From positions 248,001-312,000 of the forward strand of contig CP053446.1 of assembly GCA_013285405.1 (NCBI GenBank): DNA of 64,000 bases. The letters are read 5' to 3'. Shown piece by piece: positions 1 to 8,168 of the stretch; position 1 is the first letter of the stretch, and each line of letters starts with the position of its first letter. Position numbers and translations under genes: made by a program. This stretch comes from Ignavibacteriota bacterium (GTDB lineage Bacteria > Bacteroidota > Ignavibacteria > Ignavibacteriales > Ignavibacteriaceae). Below the pieces are notes generated by a model. That model saw nothing but the letters and a program-made list of their open reading frames with translations, made no database searches and was not told where the DNA came from.

Positions 1-951
1 TATATCGCAGCAGGTGATGGCGGCTCTGGTAATGATCCTGATAATAATGGTCAGAGAATAAATACTATGCTGGGAAAAATTTTACGAATTGATGTAGATG
101 GCGGAACTCCTTATGCTGTTCCGCAGACAAATCCATTTTATGACTCCACTAATGTAAATATTAAAAAAGAAATTTATGCATGGGGTATGCGAAATCCGTG
201 GCGCTGCAGCTTTGATCCTGAAACCGGCTGGCTTTGGGCTGGCGATGTTGGTCAATATGCCTGGGAAGAAATTGATATAATCGAAAATGGAAAAAATTAC
301 GGCTGGCGCTGTTATGAAGGTAATCATACAAATATTATGTCAGGTTGTAATTATCCTGAATATATTTTCCCTATATGGGAATATGATCATAGTCCTGAAT
401 GTTCAATTACCGGCGGTTATGTTTACAGAGGTTCTACTGTCCCGGAACTTGAAGGAAAATATATTTATGGAGATTATTGCTCAAATAAAATCTGGGCATT
501 GACTTATGATGGAATTAATCCAGCAACAAATCAATTATTGTTGACTACTTCCGGTGGACTTGGTTCTTTCGGTGTTGATGAAAATAAAGAACTTTACTGG
601 ACATCTTTTAATGGAAAAATTTATCGTTTTGTGCCAACAGTTACTTCGGTTGAAAATCAAATTAATCCTACTGAATATTCACTTGAACAGAATTATCCAA
701 ATCCATTCAACCCAACCACAATAATAAAGTATAATCTTCCTGAAGAGAGTGAAGTAACAATCCGTATTTATGATTCAATCGGGAAGGAAATTGATTCAAT
801 CACAGCCGGTATTCAACAGAAAGGTTCATATCAAAAAACCTGGAATGCAGAAAAATTTTCTTCCGGAGTTTATTTCGTTAAGATGACAGCAAAATCGCTT
901 TCATCAAACAAAACATATTCTAAAGTAATCAAGATGTTATTTATGAAATAG
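1..951 (+). CDS. PQQ-type glucose/sorbosone dehydrogenase with T9SS sorting domain (5' partial)
   Basis: The reading frame is open from the first base, so the gene enters from the left and the ATG at 67 is internal. The visible part carries the beta-propeller signature of the glucose/sorbosone dehydrogenase family: LGKILRIDVDGG, then AWGMRNPWRCSFDP, GDVGQYAWEEIDII and a later YIYGDYCSNKIWAL blade. These enzymes oxidise sugars in the periplasm or outside the cell, usually with PQQ. The last ~80 residues hold a type A sorting domain (NYPNPFNPTTIIKYNLP followed by a beta-rich module ending in KVIKMLFMK), so the product is expected to leave through the type IX system and become surface-bound or released. 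Cofactor and substrate are inferred from the family. A strong terminator follows. Confidence 0.85.
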   Translation, partial: YIAAGDGGSGNDPDNNGQRINTMLGKILRIDVDGGTPYAVPQTNPFYDSTNVNIKKEIYAWGMRNPWRCSFDPETGWLWAGDVGQYAWEEIDIIENGKNYGWRCYEGNHTNIMSGCNYPEYIFPIWEYDHSPECSITGGYVYRGSTVPELEGKYIYGDYCSNKIWALTYDGINPATNQLLLTTSGGLGSFGVDENKELYWTSFNGKIYRFVPTVTSVENQINPTEYSLEQNYPNPFNPTTIIKYNLPEESEVTIRIYDSIGKEIDSITAGIQQKGSYQKTWNAEKFSSGVYFVKMTAKSLSSNKTYSKVIKMLFMK

Positions 952-982
952 AAAAAACTTTTAAAATCTATTTTTGTTTTTT

Positions 983-1006
983 GGCGATCTTTAGATCGCC
1001 TTTTTT
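983..1006 (+). terminator. Rho-independent terminator after the sugar dehydrogenase
   Basis: An 8-bp perfect stem (GGCGATCT at 983-990 and AGATCGCC at 993-1000) is followed by six T residues. It separates the upstream secreted dehydrogenase from the beta-lactamase gene, which starts 36 bases later. Confidence 0.85.
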
Positions 1007-1041
1007 ATTTGTATCTTTAACAATAAAATTTTACCGGGAAA

Positions 1042-1848
1042 ATGAAAATCTCAAATCACTTTTTAATCTTTGCTGTTTTGATACAATGTTGCTGCTCTTT
1101 TGCACAAACCTCAGAAACAAAAGATGACTTAAAAAAATTTTATGAACAATACAATGTCGCTGGTTCTTTTGTTCTTTATGATCAGAATAATGATGAATAT
1201 ATTTTTTATAATGAGTCCCAATTTACAACTCCATTTACTCCAGCCTCAACTTTTAAGATTTGTAATTCATTAATTGGTTTGGAAACAGGAGTTATAGAAG
1301 ACGAAAATTATGTATTACCCTGGGATAGTTTGATGCGACGAATACCTGCGTGGAATCAGGATCAGGATTTAAAAACTGCATTCAAAAATTCAACTGTCTG
1401 GTACTACCAGGAACTCGCCAGAAGAGTTGGCGGTGAGCGAATGAAATACTGGTTAGATAAAACTGAGTACGGAAATACTGATACATCAGGTGGAATTGAT
1501 CAGTTCTGGTTGACAGGTGGACTTCGGGTTTCTCCCGAACAGCAGATCTATTTTTTAAGAAAACTTCACGATAATAAGCTTCCCTTCTCTCAGCGATCCA
1601 TTGATATAGTTAAAAAAATAATGATAACAAAAGAAACTCATGATTATATTGTTCGCGCAAAAACAGGCTGGGGTGATCAGGATAAATTAAATATTGGCTG
1701 GTATGTTGGTTATGTCGAGACAAAAGGCAATGTCTATTATTTTGCTAATTGTATCCAGTCATCCGATGACGATAATCCTGATTTTGCTAAAGCGAGAATT
1801 GAAATAGTTTACCGAATACTCGAAGAATTAAATTTGATTAGTAACTAA
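1042..1848 (+). CDS. class D (OXA-type) beta-lactamase
   Basis: A 268-residue serine beta-lactamase of class D, which opens the beta-lactam ring through an acyl-enzyme. The family motifs are in order: S-T-F-K at residues 69-72 (nucleophile S69, carbamylated-lysine position K72), S-T-V at 117-119, Y-G-N at 143-145, a conserved W at 156 in QFWL, and K-T-G at 207-209. The length matches the family. A signal peptide of about 22 residues (MKISNHFLIFAVLIQ..., ending SFAQ) sends it to the periplasm. It stands between a terminator and an RNA methyltransferase with no mobile element beside it, so it looks like a resident chromosomal gene. Its substrate range cannot be read from sequence. Confidence 0.93.
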   Translation: MKISNHFLIFAVLIQCCCSFAQTSETKDDLKKFYEQYNVAGSFVLYDQNNDEYIFYNESQFTTPFTPASTFKICNSLIGLETGVIEDENYVLPWDSLMRRIPAWNQDQDLKTAFKNSTVWYYQELARRVGGERMKYWLDKTEYGNTDTSGGIDQFWLTGGLRVSPEQQIYFLRKLHDNKLPFSQRSIDIVKKIMITKETHDYIVRAKTGWGDQDKLNIGWYVGYVETKGNVYYFANCIQSSDDDNPDFAKARIEIVYRILEELNLISN

Positions 1849-1864
1849 ATAAATTACTATTATT

Positions 1865-3049
1865 ATGTACGAGTATAAGACAAATGGATTCTTTGCACAG
1901 GTTACTGGTAAGATGGAGAACATCTGCCAAGAAGAATTAATTGAGCTTGGTGCAAAAGAAACAGAAGTCGCATATAAAGGAGTTTATTTCAAAGCCGATC
2001 TTCAAACTCTCTACAAAATTAATTACACATCAAGATTAGCATCGAGAATTCTTGCACCATTAATTACTTTTCCTTGCAGAAGTACAGATTATTTATATCA
2101 GAAATCAAAAAAAATTCACTGGGAAGATTTTTGTTCTCTAAAAAAAACATTTTCTATCAGCGCTTCTGTTTCCAATAGCAGAATCAATAACTCGCTCTAC
2201 GCATCTCAATGTTTGAAAGACGGTATCGCAGATTATTTCAGATCAAAAAACGGAAAACGTCCTGATGTTGAAGTTGTTAATCCTGATGTACGCTTCAACT
2301 TACACATTGAAAAAGATACAGCCACAATAAGTTTAGATACTTCTGGTGAATCACTTCACAAAAGAGGATACAGGCTTCTTGCTGGTGAGGCTCCGATGCA
2401 GGAAACTCTTGCAGCAGCAATAATAAGAATCAGTAAATGGGATGGTCAAAATACTCTGTACGATCCAATGTGCGGTTCAGGAACGATTCTCTGTGAGGCA
2501 TTGATGCATTATTGCCGAATTCCTGCACAAGCGCTTCGAAAGAAATTTGGATTTTATAATTTACCCGAATTCAACCGTAATGAATGGAATAAAGTGAAAG
2601 CAGATTCCGACAGTAATGTTCGTCCATTATTAAAAAACATTATACGTGGAAGTGATAAATCGCCGGATGCTATAAAAATTGCCAGGAAAAATTTATCTCG
2701 TCTCCCCTATTCTGATGCAGTAGAACTTTCTTCAACATCATTTGATCAAATAAAAGAATTTGAGAGCGGAACACTAATAACAAATCCTCCTTATGGAATG
2801 CGGCTTGGTGAATCTGAGGAAGTACAAAATCTCTATAAAGTATTTGGTGATTTTCTTAAAACAAAATGTGCCGGAACTTCAGCTTTCATTTATACCGGAA
2901 ATCCTGAGCTTCGTAAATTTATCGGACTTAAAACAACTAAAAGAATTCCGCTGGACAATGGTAAATTAGAAGGGCTACTTTTGCAGATAGATAGTTATAA
3001 AGGAAGTAAGAAGAAAAAATATCAACAAACTTTCGATAAAAATGTTTGA
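1865..3049 (+). CDS. THUMP-domain class I SAM-dependent RNA methyltransferase (RlmL/YcbY N-half type)
   Basis: A 394-residue protein with a THUMP RNA-binding region (about residues 45-155) followed by a Rossmann methyltransferase. Motif I is D-P-M-C-G-S-G-T near residue 200 and the catalytic motif is N-P-P-Y-G near 307. The arrangement matches the family of E. coli RlmL N-terminal half, which makes N2-methylguanine in 23S rRNA. Such genes are often mislabelled N6-adenine DNA methylases because of the NPPY motif, but the THUMP domain argues for RNA. It starts 17 bp after the beta-lactamase and overlaps the next gene by 8 bp, suggesting joint transcription. The exact modified base is inferred. 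Confidence 0.85.
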   Translation: MYEYKTNGFFAQVTGKMENICQEELIELGAKETEVAYKGVYFKADLQTLYKINYTSRLASRILAPLITFPCRSTDYLYQKSKKIHWEDFCSLKKTFSISASVSNSRINNSLYASQCLKDGIADYFRSKNGKRPDVEVVNPDVRFNLHIEKDTATISLDTSGESLHKRGYRLLAGEAPMQETLAAAIIRISKWDGQNTLYDPMCGSGTILCEALMHYCRIPAQALRKKFGFYNLPEFNRNEWNKVKADSDSNVRPLLKNIIRGSDKSPDAIKIARKNLSRLPYSDAVELSSTSFDQIKEFESGTLITNPPYGMRLGESEEVQNLYKVFGDFLKTKCAGTSAFIYTGNPELRKFIGLKTTKRIPLDNGKLEGLLLQIDSYKGSKKKKYQQTFDKNV

Positions 3050-3620
3050 GCTGCTTCGTAAACATATTGAAAAAAGAGTACAACTTTCGGATGAAGAATT
3101 TGAAATAATAAAAACTTATTTTATTCCGAAGAAACTCAGGAAGAAACAATTTTTATTGAATGAAGGTGAAGTCTGCAGATATATCGGTTTTGTAAATTCG
3201 GGATGTTTGAGAATCTACTCCATTGACAACAAAGGTTTAGAACACATTGTTCAGTTTGCAATTAAAGACTGGTGGGTTTCGGATCTTAACAGCTTCCTTT
3301 CGGGAAAACCTGCTGAATTTAATATTGATGTCTTGCAGGATTCAGAGCTTCTGCTTCTTGAAAAAGAAGCCAGAGATGAATTACTTGATAAATGCCCAAA
3401 GATGGAAAGATTTTTCCGGATACTGATAGAATCAAACCATGTTGCAAACAATCAGCGTATTGTTGATTCACTCAGCACATCTGCAGAAGAACGCTATCTG
3501 AAGTTTATCCAAACCTATCCAAAACTTTTTGAAATAGTCCCACAAAACCAGATTGCTTCTTATCTTGGAATTACACCTCAATCTTTAAGCAGAATTCGAA
3601 AAGAGCTTTCACAGAAATAA
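3042..3620 (+). CDS. Crp/Fnr-family transcriptional regulator
   Basis: A 192-residue regulator with an N-terminal cyclic-nucleotide-binding-like beta barrel (about 25-115, containing GEVCRYIGFVNSGCLRIYS) and a short C-terminal winged helix whose recognition helix reads QIASYLGITPQSLSRIRKEL. No Fnr-type cysteine cluster is visible, so oxygen sensing through an iron-sulfur cluster is unlikely. Bacteroidota often carry this short type, with few clear ligand-binding residues. It overlaps the end of the methyltransferase by 8 bp. A 7-bp inverted repeat upstream of the next gene (3754-3776) is a candidate target, but that link is inference. Confidence 0.85.
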   Translation: MFELLRKHIEKRVQLSDEEFEIIKTYFIPKKLRKKQFLLNEGEVCRYIGFVNSGCLRIYSIDNKGLEHIVQFAIKDWWVSDLNSFLSGKPAEFNIDVLQDSELLLLEKEARDELLDKCPKMERFFRILIESNHVANNQRIVDSLSTSAEERYLKFIQTYPKLFEIVPQNQIASYLGITPQSLSRIRKELSQK

Positions 3621-3633
3621 TTTTCAGAATTGT

Positions 3634-3737
3634 CTTTCCGAACCTGCCTTGCTGTCAAGCAGGTTTAATCTGGAATCTGTTCTGAATATTAAGATGCTGT
3701 CCAAAGGACTCCTTCGGAGAAATCAATTCAGCATAAC
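3634..3737. repeat. composite palindromic interspersed element
   Basis: Between the regulator and yceI lie two palindromic units. The first is AACCTGC (3641-3647) pairing with GCAGGTT (3659-3665). The second is a TGCTG...CAGCA frame around GGACTCCTTCGGAG (about 3695-3734). The same cores recur elsewhere in the window: the CCTGCC...GGCAGG type at 17612, 38637, 44707, 46767 and 53774, and the CTCCTTCGG type at 21826 and 60167. A frame is open across 3649-3834 but its translation looks like repeat DNA, so no gene is called here. Confidence 0.7.
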
Positions 3738-3753
3738 AAAAAAAAGTTATCAT

Positions 3754-3776
3754 ATGTTAACTTCATTTTTTAACAT
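3754..3776. promoter_or_regulatory. inverted repeat upstream of yceI, candidate operator
   Basis: A perfect 7-bp inverted repeat, ATGTTAA at 3754-3760 and TTAACAT at 3770-3776, with 9 bases between. It lies about 86-108 bases before the YceI start, ahead of a TAACTTTG sequence (3806-3813) that fits the -7 element of Bacteroidota promoters. No properly spaced -33 element was found, so the promoter itself is uncertain. Binding by the adjacent Crp-type regulator is only a guess. Confidence 0.35.
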
Positions 3777-3861
3777 AAGTGAATGCATTGCCATTTATAT
3801 TGTAATAACTTTGGTGCAGATGTTTAACAAATAAAGTCAATAAAATAGAAAGGAAAATACA

Positions 3862-4431
3862 ATGTCAATATGGAAAATAGACCCGGCACACTCCGAGATA
3901 AATTTTAAAGCAAAGCATCTTGTGGTTTCAACTGTAAGAGGTAATTTTAAAACTTTTGATGCTACAATAGAATCAAAGAAGGAAGACTTCACAGATGCAA
4001 AGGTTAAATTTGAAGCAGATGTAAAAAGCATCGATACGAATAATGATCAGAGAAACACTCACTTGAAATCAGCAGATTTTTTTGATTCTGAGAACCATCC
4101 GAAGATGACTTTCGTTTCTACTTCGATAAAAAGATTATCTGATTATGAATATCAGGTTAAAGGAAATCTTACGATCAGAGGAATAACTAAAGAGATAACT
4201 CTCGATGTGATATTTAACGGTGTTGTCACAGGATTCGGTGGGACTGAAGTTGCAGGATTCGAAGTTCGTGGAAAAGTAAACCGATTCGATTATGGACTAC
4301 AATGGAATGCGCTTACTGAAGCTGGTGGTGTTGTTGTAAGTAATGAAATAAAAATAGAAATACTTGCAGAATTCAACAAAGTTAACAAAGAAGAAAAAAC
4401 TGTAAACGAAAAAGAATTACAGTCTGTCTGA
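3862..4431 (+). CDS. YceI-family protein (lipocalin-like, isoprenoid-binding)
   Basis: A 189-residue YceI domain protein, starting MSIWKIDPAHSEINFKAKH and containing the family hallmarks VSTVRGNF, N-x-x-R-N-T-H-L-K-S-A-D-F-F-D and NHPKMTFVS. The fold is an extended beta barrel that binds a long isoprenoid or amphiphile. There is no signal peptide, so this copy should be cytoplasmic, unlike periplasmic E. coli YceI. The last ~15 residues are a charged tail (NKVNKEEKTVNEKELQSV) beyond the usual domain end. AGAAAGGAAA shortly before the start is a reasonable ribosome site. Monocistronic: an inverted-repeat region lies upstream and a strong terminator downstream. Confidence 0.9.
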   Translation: MSIWKIDPAHSEINFKAKHLVVSTVRGNFKTFDATIESKKEDFTDAKVKFEADVKSIDTNNDQRNTHLKSADFFDSENHPKMTFVSTSIKRLSDYEYQVKGNLTIRGITKEITLDVIFNGVVTGFGGTEVAGFEVRGKVNRFDYGLQWNALTEAGGVVVSNEIKIEILAEFNKVNKEEKTVNEKELQSV

Positions 4432-4458
4432 CTTCAGCCTCCTGTCAGACATCTGATA

Positions 4459-4489
4459 AGCCCGATGGAAAAATCTATCGGGCTTTTTA
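4459..4489 (+). terminator. Rho-independent terminator after yceI
   Basis: AGCCCGAT (4459-4466) pairs with ATCGGGCT (4477-4484), followed by a T run. A second inverted repeat, GTCTGAC (4426-4432) and GTCAGAC (4444-4450), spans the yceI stop. The terminator faces the converging flavoprotein gene, whose stop lies within its T run. Confidence 0.85.
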
Positions 4490-6067
4490 TTTAGCATGTG
4501 CAGCATTGATATTCTGGTTTAGAAATCTGCCAACAGCATTTGCACAATTCTCGCCATCAATAGCAGAAGAAACAATCCCGCCAGCATACCCAGCACCTTC
4601 ACCGCATGGAAATAATCCATTTAATTCAACGTGCATAAAAGTTTCCCGGTCTCTGGGAACTCTGACCGGAGAACTTGTCCTGCTTTCAACACCTACCATT
4701 ACTGCTTCATCACTAAGATAACCTCTCATCCTGTAGTTAAAATCTTTTAAAGCTAATTTTAATCTTTGAACTATGAATGATGGAAGTTCTTCATCAAGTC
4801 TTACTGAAGTAAGCCCTGGTATGTATGATGATTTTGGCAGTATTTGTGTGAATTTTCCTTGAAGAAAATCAATTGCTTTTTGTGCAGGTGCAGCTAATGA
4901 ATTTCCTGCAAGCCTGTAAGCGTGCTGTTCTAAATTTTGCTGAAGAATTAACGCACTGAATGGAGAGTTGTCATCTTCAGATCGCTTCCAATCATGTTCC
5001 TTTATTTCAACAACCAAACCTGAATTGGCAAATGGTGAATCTCGTCTTTCCATTGACATTCCATTTACAACAATTTCACCCGGTGCGGTCATAGCTGGTA
5101 TTATAATCCCTCCGGGGCACATACAAAATGAGTAAACACCCGCACCATCAATATTAGTAGCAAGACTATAGTTTGCAGAAGGAAGATTTTCCGGTTTCAC
5201 TTTTACATGGTATTGAATCTCATTTATCAATGGCTGCGGATGTTCGATTCTTACACCCATGGCAAAAGGTTTAGCTTCAATTTTTAATTTTTGTTTATCC
5301 AGTATTTTAAAAATATCTCTTGCTGAATGACCGGCAGCAAGAATAACTGCATCGCCAAAAAATTCCTGATCGGAATTGACAACAACTCCTTTTATCTTTT
5401 TACTCTTTATGATAAAGTCTGTTACTCTGGAAGAATAATGTATCTCACCACCTGCATTTAAGATTGTATGTCTTACATTAGCAATAATTTTTGGTAATTT
5501 ATTTGAGCCAAGATGAGGATGGGTATCAACAAGAATATCAGGGTGCCCGCCATGCTGAACAAGAATTTCCAAAATTTTGGAAACATTACCCCGCTTGACA
5601 GCTCGTGTATAAAGTTTTCCGTCGGTGTACGTTCCTGCTCCGCCTTCACCGAAACAATAATTAGAATCATTATCAACTATTTGTTTACTTTGCAGAGATT
5701 TTAAATCACGTCTCCGCGTTTGAATGTCTTTCCCACGTTCAAGTATTATTGGTTTAATCCCAAGTTCAATCAATCTCAATGCAGCATATATTCCTGCAGG
5801 ACCCAATCCAACTACAATTGCTTTCTTCTTATCATCCACTGGTTTATAAACGTAATGCGGCTTCTCTATGGAAGGTTTTTCTCCAACGTAAACATCTGCA
5901 AAAATGTGGAATACCGGACTTTTACGCGCATCGATAGACCTTCTGATCGGTATAATTGCTGTTATAGACTCAGGTCTTACCGATAATTTTCTGGAAGCAA
6001 TGTAGCGGAAAAAACCTTCTTCATGAATTTTTTCCGGTGGTATAATTATTTCAATCTGATATTTCAT
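4487..6067 (-). CDS. COG2509-type FAD-dependent dehydrogenase, function unknown
   Basis: A 526-residue flavoprotein. An N-terminal ferredoxin-like region of ~80 residues (MKYQIEIIIPPEKI...) precedes a dinucleotide-binding G-L-G-P-A-G at about 87-92, then the family signatures CFGEGGAGTYTDGKLYT, a FAD-site AAGHSARDIF, and a C-terminal MVGVESRTSSPVRVPRD and GLFPCGEGAGYAGGIVSSAIDG. This is the family of uncharacterised FAD dehydrogenases related to the HI0933/geranylgeranyl-reductase superfamily. Substrate is unknown. It is last in a leftward group after an SDR (20-bp gap), so both may act in the same redox step; that link rests on proximity only. Confidence 0.85.
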   Translation of the reverse strand: MKYQIEIIIPPEKIHEEGFFRYIASRKLSVRPESITAIIPIRRSIDARKSPVFHIFADVYVGEKPSIEKPHYVYKPVDDKKKAIVVGLGPAGIYAALRLIELGIKPIILERGKDIQTRRRDLKSLQSKQIVDNDSNYCFGEGGAGTYTDGKLYTRAVKRGNVSKILEILVQHGGHPDILVDTHPHLGSNKLPKIIANVRHTILNAGGEIHYSSRVTDFIIKSKKIKGVVVNSDQEFFGDAVILAAGHSARDIFKILDKQKLKIEAKPFAMGVRIEHPQPLINEIQYHVKVKPENLPSANYSLATNIDGAGVYSFCMCPGGIIIPAMTAPGEIVVNGMSMERRDSPFANSGLVVEIKEHDWKRSEDDNSPFSALILQQNLEQHAYRLAGNSLAAPAQKAIDFLQGKFTQILPKSSYIPGLTSVRLDEELPSFIVQRLKLALKDFNYRMRGYLSDEAVMVGVESRTSSPVRVPRDRETFMHVELNGLFPCGEGAGYAGGIVSSAIDGENCANAVGRFLNQNINAAHAK

Positions 6068-6087
6068 TCTTATTTCTTTTTTTTTAG

Positions 6088-6879
6088 TTAAAAAATACTT
6101 TTTGTGTATCCGCCATCAACCTGAATGGTTATACCTGTAACATAGCTTGCCGGTATTGAAGCAAGAAATAAAACTACTGAAGCAATCTCTTCAGGTTTTG
6201 CAAGACGATTAAGAGGAATTTGCTTTGCCATCTCAGCCAGGATTTCTTCATGAGATTTTCCTTTTTCTTTTCCTGCAACTACTGCGAGTTCATACAACCT
6301 GCTTGTCAAAGTCATTCCGGTTGCAACATTGTTAACAGTGATATTAAATTTTGCAATTTCGTTACTCAGAGATTTTGCAAAGCCGGTAACTCCTGCCCGA
6401 AGAGAATTCGAAAGTATTAAATTATCAACGGGCTGCTTTACAGAAATTGATGTTAAATTAATTATTCGTCCCCAATAATTTGCCATCATACCTGGTAAAA
6501 CAAGTTTTGAAAATCTAATTGCACTTAGAAGCACCTGTTCATAAGCAAAATTCCAATCTTCTTCTTCAAGTTCCTGAAATAAACCAGGAACAGGACCGCC
6601 ACAGTTATTTACAAGTATGTCTATATTACCAAAATTAGAACTGACCGCTGCAAATGTATTCTCTATATCTTTCTGCTTGTTCAGATCACAAACAGACCAG
6701 AAAATATCGGTGTTGTATTTTTCTCTCAATTCTTTGGCTGTAACAAGCAGATTTTCTTTAGAGCGTGAAGATATAGCCACCTTACAACCCTCTTCTGCAA
6801 ATAATTCTGCAGTTGCTTTTCCAATTCCTTTGCTAGATGCTGTGATAAGAACAGTCTTATCCTTTAGACCTGTTTCCAC
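6088..6879 (-). CDS. atypical SDR-family oxidoreductase lacking the Tyr-Lys dyad
   Basis: A 263-residue short-chain dehydrogenase. The cofactor site is T-A-S-S-K-G-I-G (13-20), NNCGG is at 91-95, and the C-terminus is VTGITIQVDGGYTKSIF. The catalytic stretch is unusual: the position aligned with the family Y-x-x-x-K reads S157-N-S-L-R161, so tyrosine is serine and lysine is arginine, while the upstream serine (S144) is present. A subgroup annotated as 3-oxoacyl-ACP reductase-like carries such a change and its activity is unclear. It lies between ackA and the COG2509 flavoprotein in a leftward series. NAD(P) binding is well supported; a normal ketoreductase activity is not. Confidence 0.82.
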   Translation of the reverse strand: METGLKDKTVLITASSKGIGKATAELFAEEGCKVAISSRSKENLLVTAKELREKYNTDIFWSVCDLNKQKDIENTFAAVSSNFGNIDILVNNCGGPVPGLFQELEEEDWNFAYEQVLLSAIRFSKLVLPGMMANYWGRIINLTSISVKQPVDNLILSNSLRAGVTGFAKSLSNEIAKFNITVNNVATGMTLTSRLYELAVVAGKEKGKSHEEILAEMAKQIPLNRLAKPEEIASVVLFLASIPASYVTGITIQVDGGYTKSIF

Positions 6880-6944
6880 ATTATCCTTTTTTAATTTGTT
6901 TAAATTTAAAACGATTGGCAGGAATTAAAATAAAGGAATTAATT

Positions 6945-8147
6945 TTAATTTTTTACTGAATTACCTACAATTTTTGAAGTATCGATTGCTATTACCAATT
7001 CTTCATTCGTTGGAATTCGAAAAACTTGAACTTTCGAAGAACTTTCGGAGATAATGTTTTCTCCGTTTTCATTTTTTAGCTGATCGAGCTTTATACCAAT
7101 AAACTCCAAATTCTTGCATACTTCTCCTCTAACTTCAGGAGAATTTTCACCAATACCTCCGGTGAATACCAGTGCATCGAGTCCACCCATAGCAGCAGCG
7201 TAGGCTCCAGCATATTTTTTAATCCTGTAACAGAATATTTCAAAAGCATAGATTGATCGCTTCTGTTGATCCTTCACAGAGGCAAGAATTTCGCGCATAT
7301 CACTGCTCTCACCGCTTATACCAATAAGTCCTGAATGTTTATTTAATAGAGTTCCGGCTTCATTTAAAGACAAACCTTCTTTTCCCATTATGTAAAGAAT
7401 TAGTGATGGATCAAGGTCACCGCTTCTTGTCCCCATAAGTAAACCTTCAAGAGGTGTAAATCCCATTGAAGTATCAACTGAAATACCACCGTCAACAGCA
7501 GCGATACTGCAACCATTACCGAGATGAGCAGTTACAATTTTCAGCTTACTTATATCTTTTCCCATCATCTCGGCAGCTTTTTTAGCAACATATAGATGTG
7601 AAGTTCCGTGGAAACCGTAACGACGGATTTTATATTTTTTATATAATTCATAAGGTATCCCGTACAGAAATGATCTCGGCGGCATTTTAGAATGAAATGC
7701 CGTATCAAAAACTCCAACCTGTGGTGTGTTTGGAAGTAATCTGGATGTAGCCTGAATACCTTTTATATTTGGTGGATTATGCAATGGGGCAAGTTCGATG
7801 TTATCCTGAAGAACTTGAATGACTTCATTATTGATCAATACAGAACCGGTAAATGACTCACCACCATGAACGACACGATGACCAACTGCATCAATCTCTT
7901 TCACATCTTTAATAACACCATGATTGGGACTTAATAAAATTGCAATAACGTATTCTATTGCTATTTGATGATCGAGGATCTCTCCGGCAATTTTCATACT
8001 TTCACCGTCGTGTCTTTTGTGTGATAAGACAGCCCCCGTCATACCGATTCTTTCAACCAATCCTTTTGCAAGAGCAGTTTCAGAATTTGTGTCAATGAAT
8101 TGATATTTTATTGATGAACTTCCGCAGTTTAGTACTAATACTCTCAT
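6945..8147 (-). CDS. ackA: acetate kinase
   Basis: A 400-residue acetate kinase, making acetate and ATP from acetyl phosphate (or the reverse). It shows the N-terminal phosphate-binding LVLNCGSSSIKYQ, GHRVVHGGE, RRYGFHGTSHLYV with the catalytic HGTSH, the adenosine signature TAHLGNGCSI, and FTGGIGENSPEVR. The length is normal. It begins 21 bp after the hydroxyacyl-CoA dehydrogenase stop, so the two are probably cotranscribed. No phosphotransacetylase (pta) is in the window, so the acetyl phosphate source lies elsewhere. The pairing points to fermentative or acyl-CoA-linked energy conservation. Confidence 0.96.
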   Translation of the reverse strand: MRVLVLNCGSSSIKYQFIDTNSETALAKGLVERIGMTGAVLSHKRHDGESMKIAGEILDHQIAIEYVIAILLSPNHGVIKDVKEIDAVGHRVVHGGESFTGSVLINNEVIQVLQDNIELAPLHNPPNIKGIQATSRLLPNTPQVGVFDTAFHSKMPPRSFLYGIPYELYKKYKIRRYGFHGTSHLYVAKKAAEMMGKDISKLKIVTAHLGNGCSIAAVDGGISVDTSMGFTPLEGLLMGTRSGDLDPSLILYIMGKEGLSLNEAGTLLNKHSGLIGISGESSDMREILASVKDQQKRSIYAFEIFCYRIKKYAGAYAAAMGGLDALVFTGGIGENSPEVRGEVCKNLEFIGIKLDQLKNENGENIISESSSKVQVFRIPTNEELVIAIDTSKIVGNSVKN

Positions 8148-8168
8148 TTTATTATTTCTGAATATATT

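Noticed and set aside
1865..3049. DNA adenine methylase
   Set aside because: The NPPY motif occurs in both, but the THUMP domain and motif I context fit RNA methyltransferases.
3649..3834. 61-codon open frame between the Crp-type regulator and yceI
   Set aside because: Its first half is palindromic repeat DNA and the rest is the yceI upstream region; no family pattern or ribosome site.
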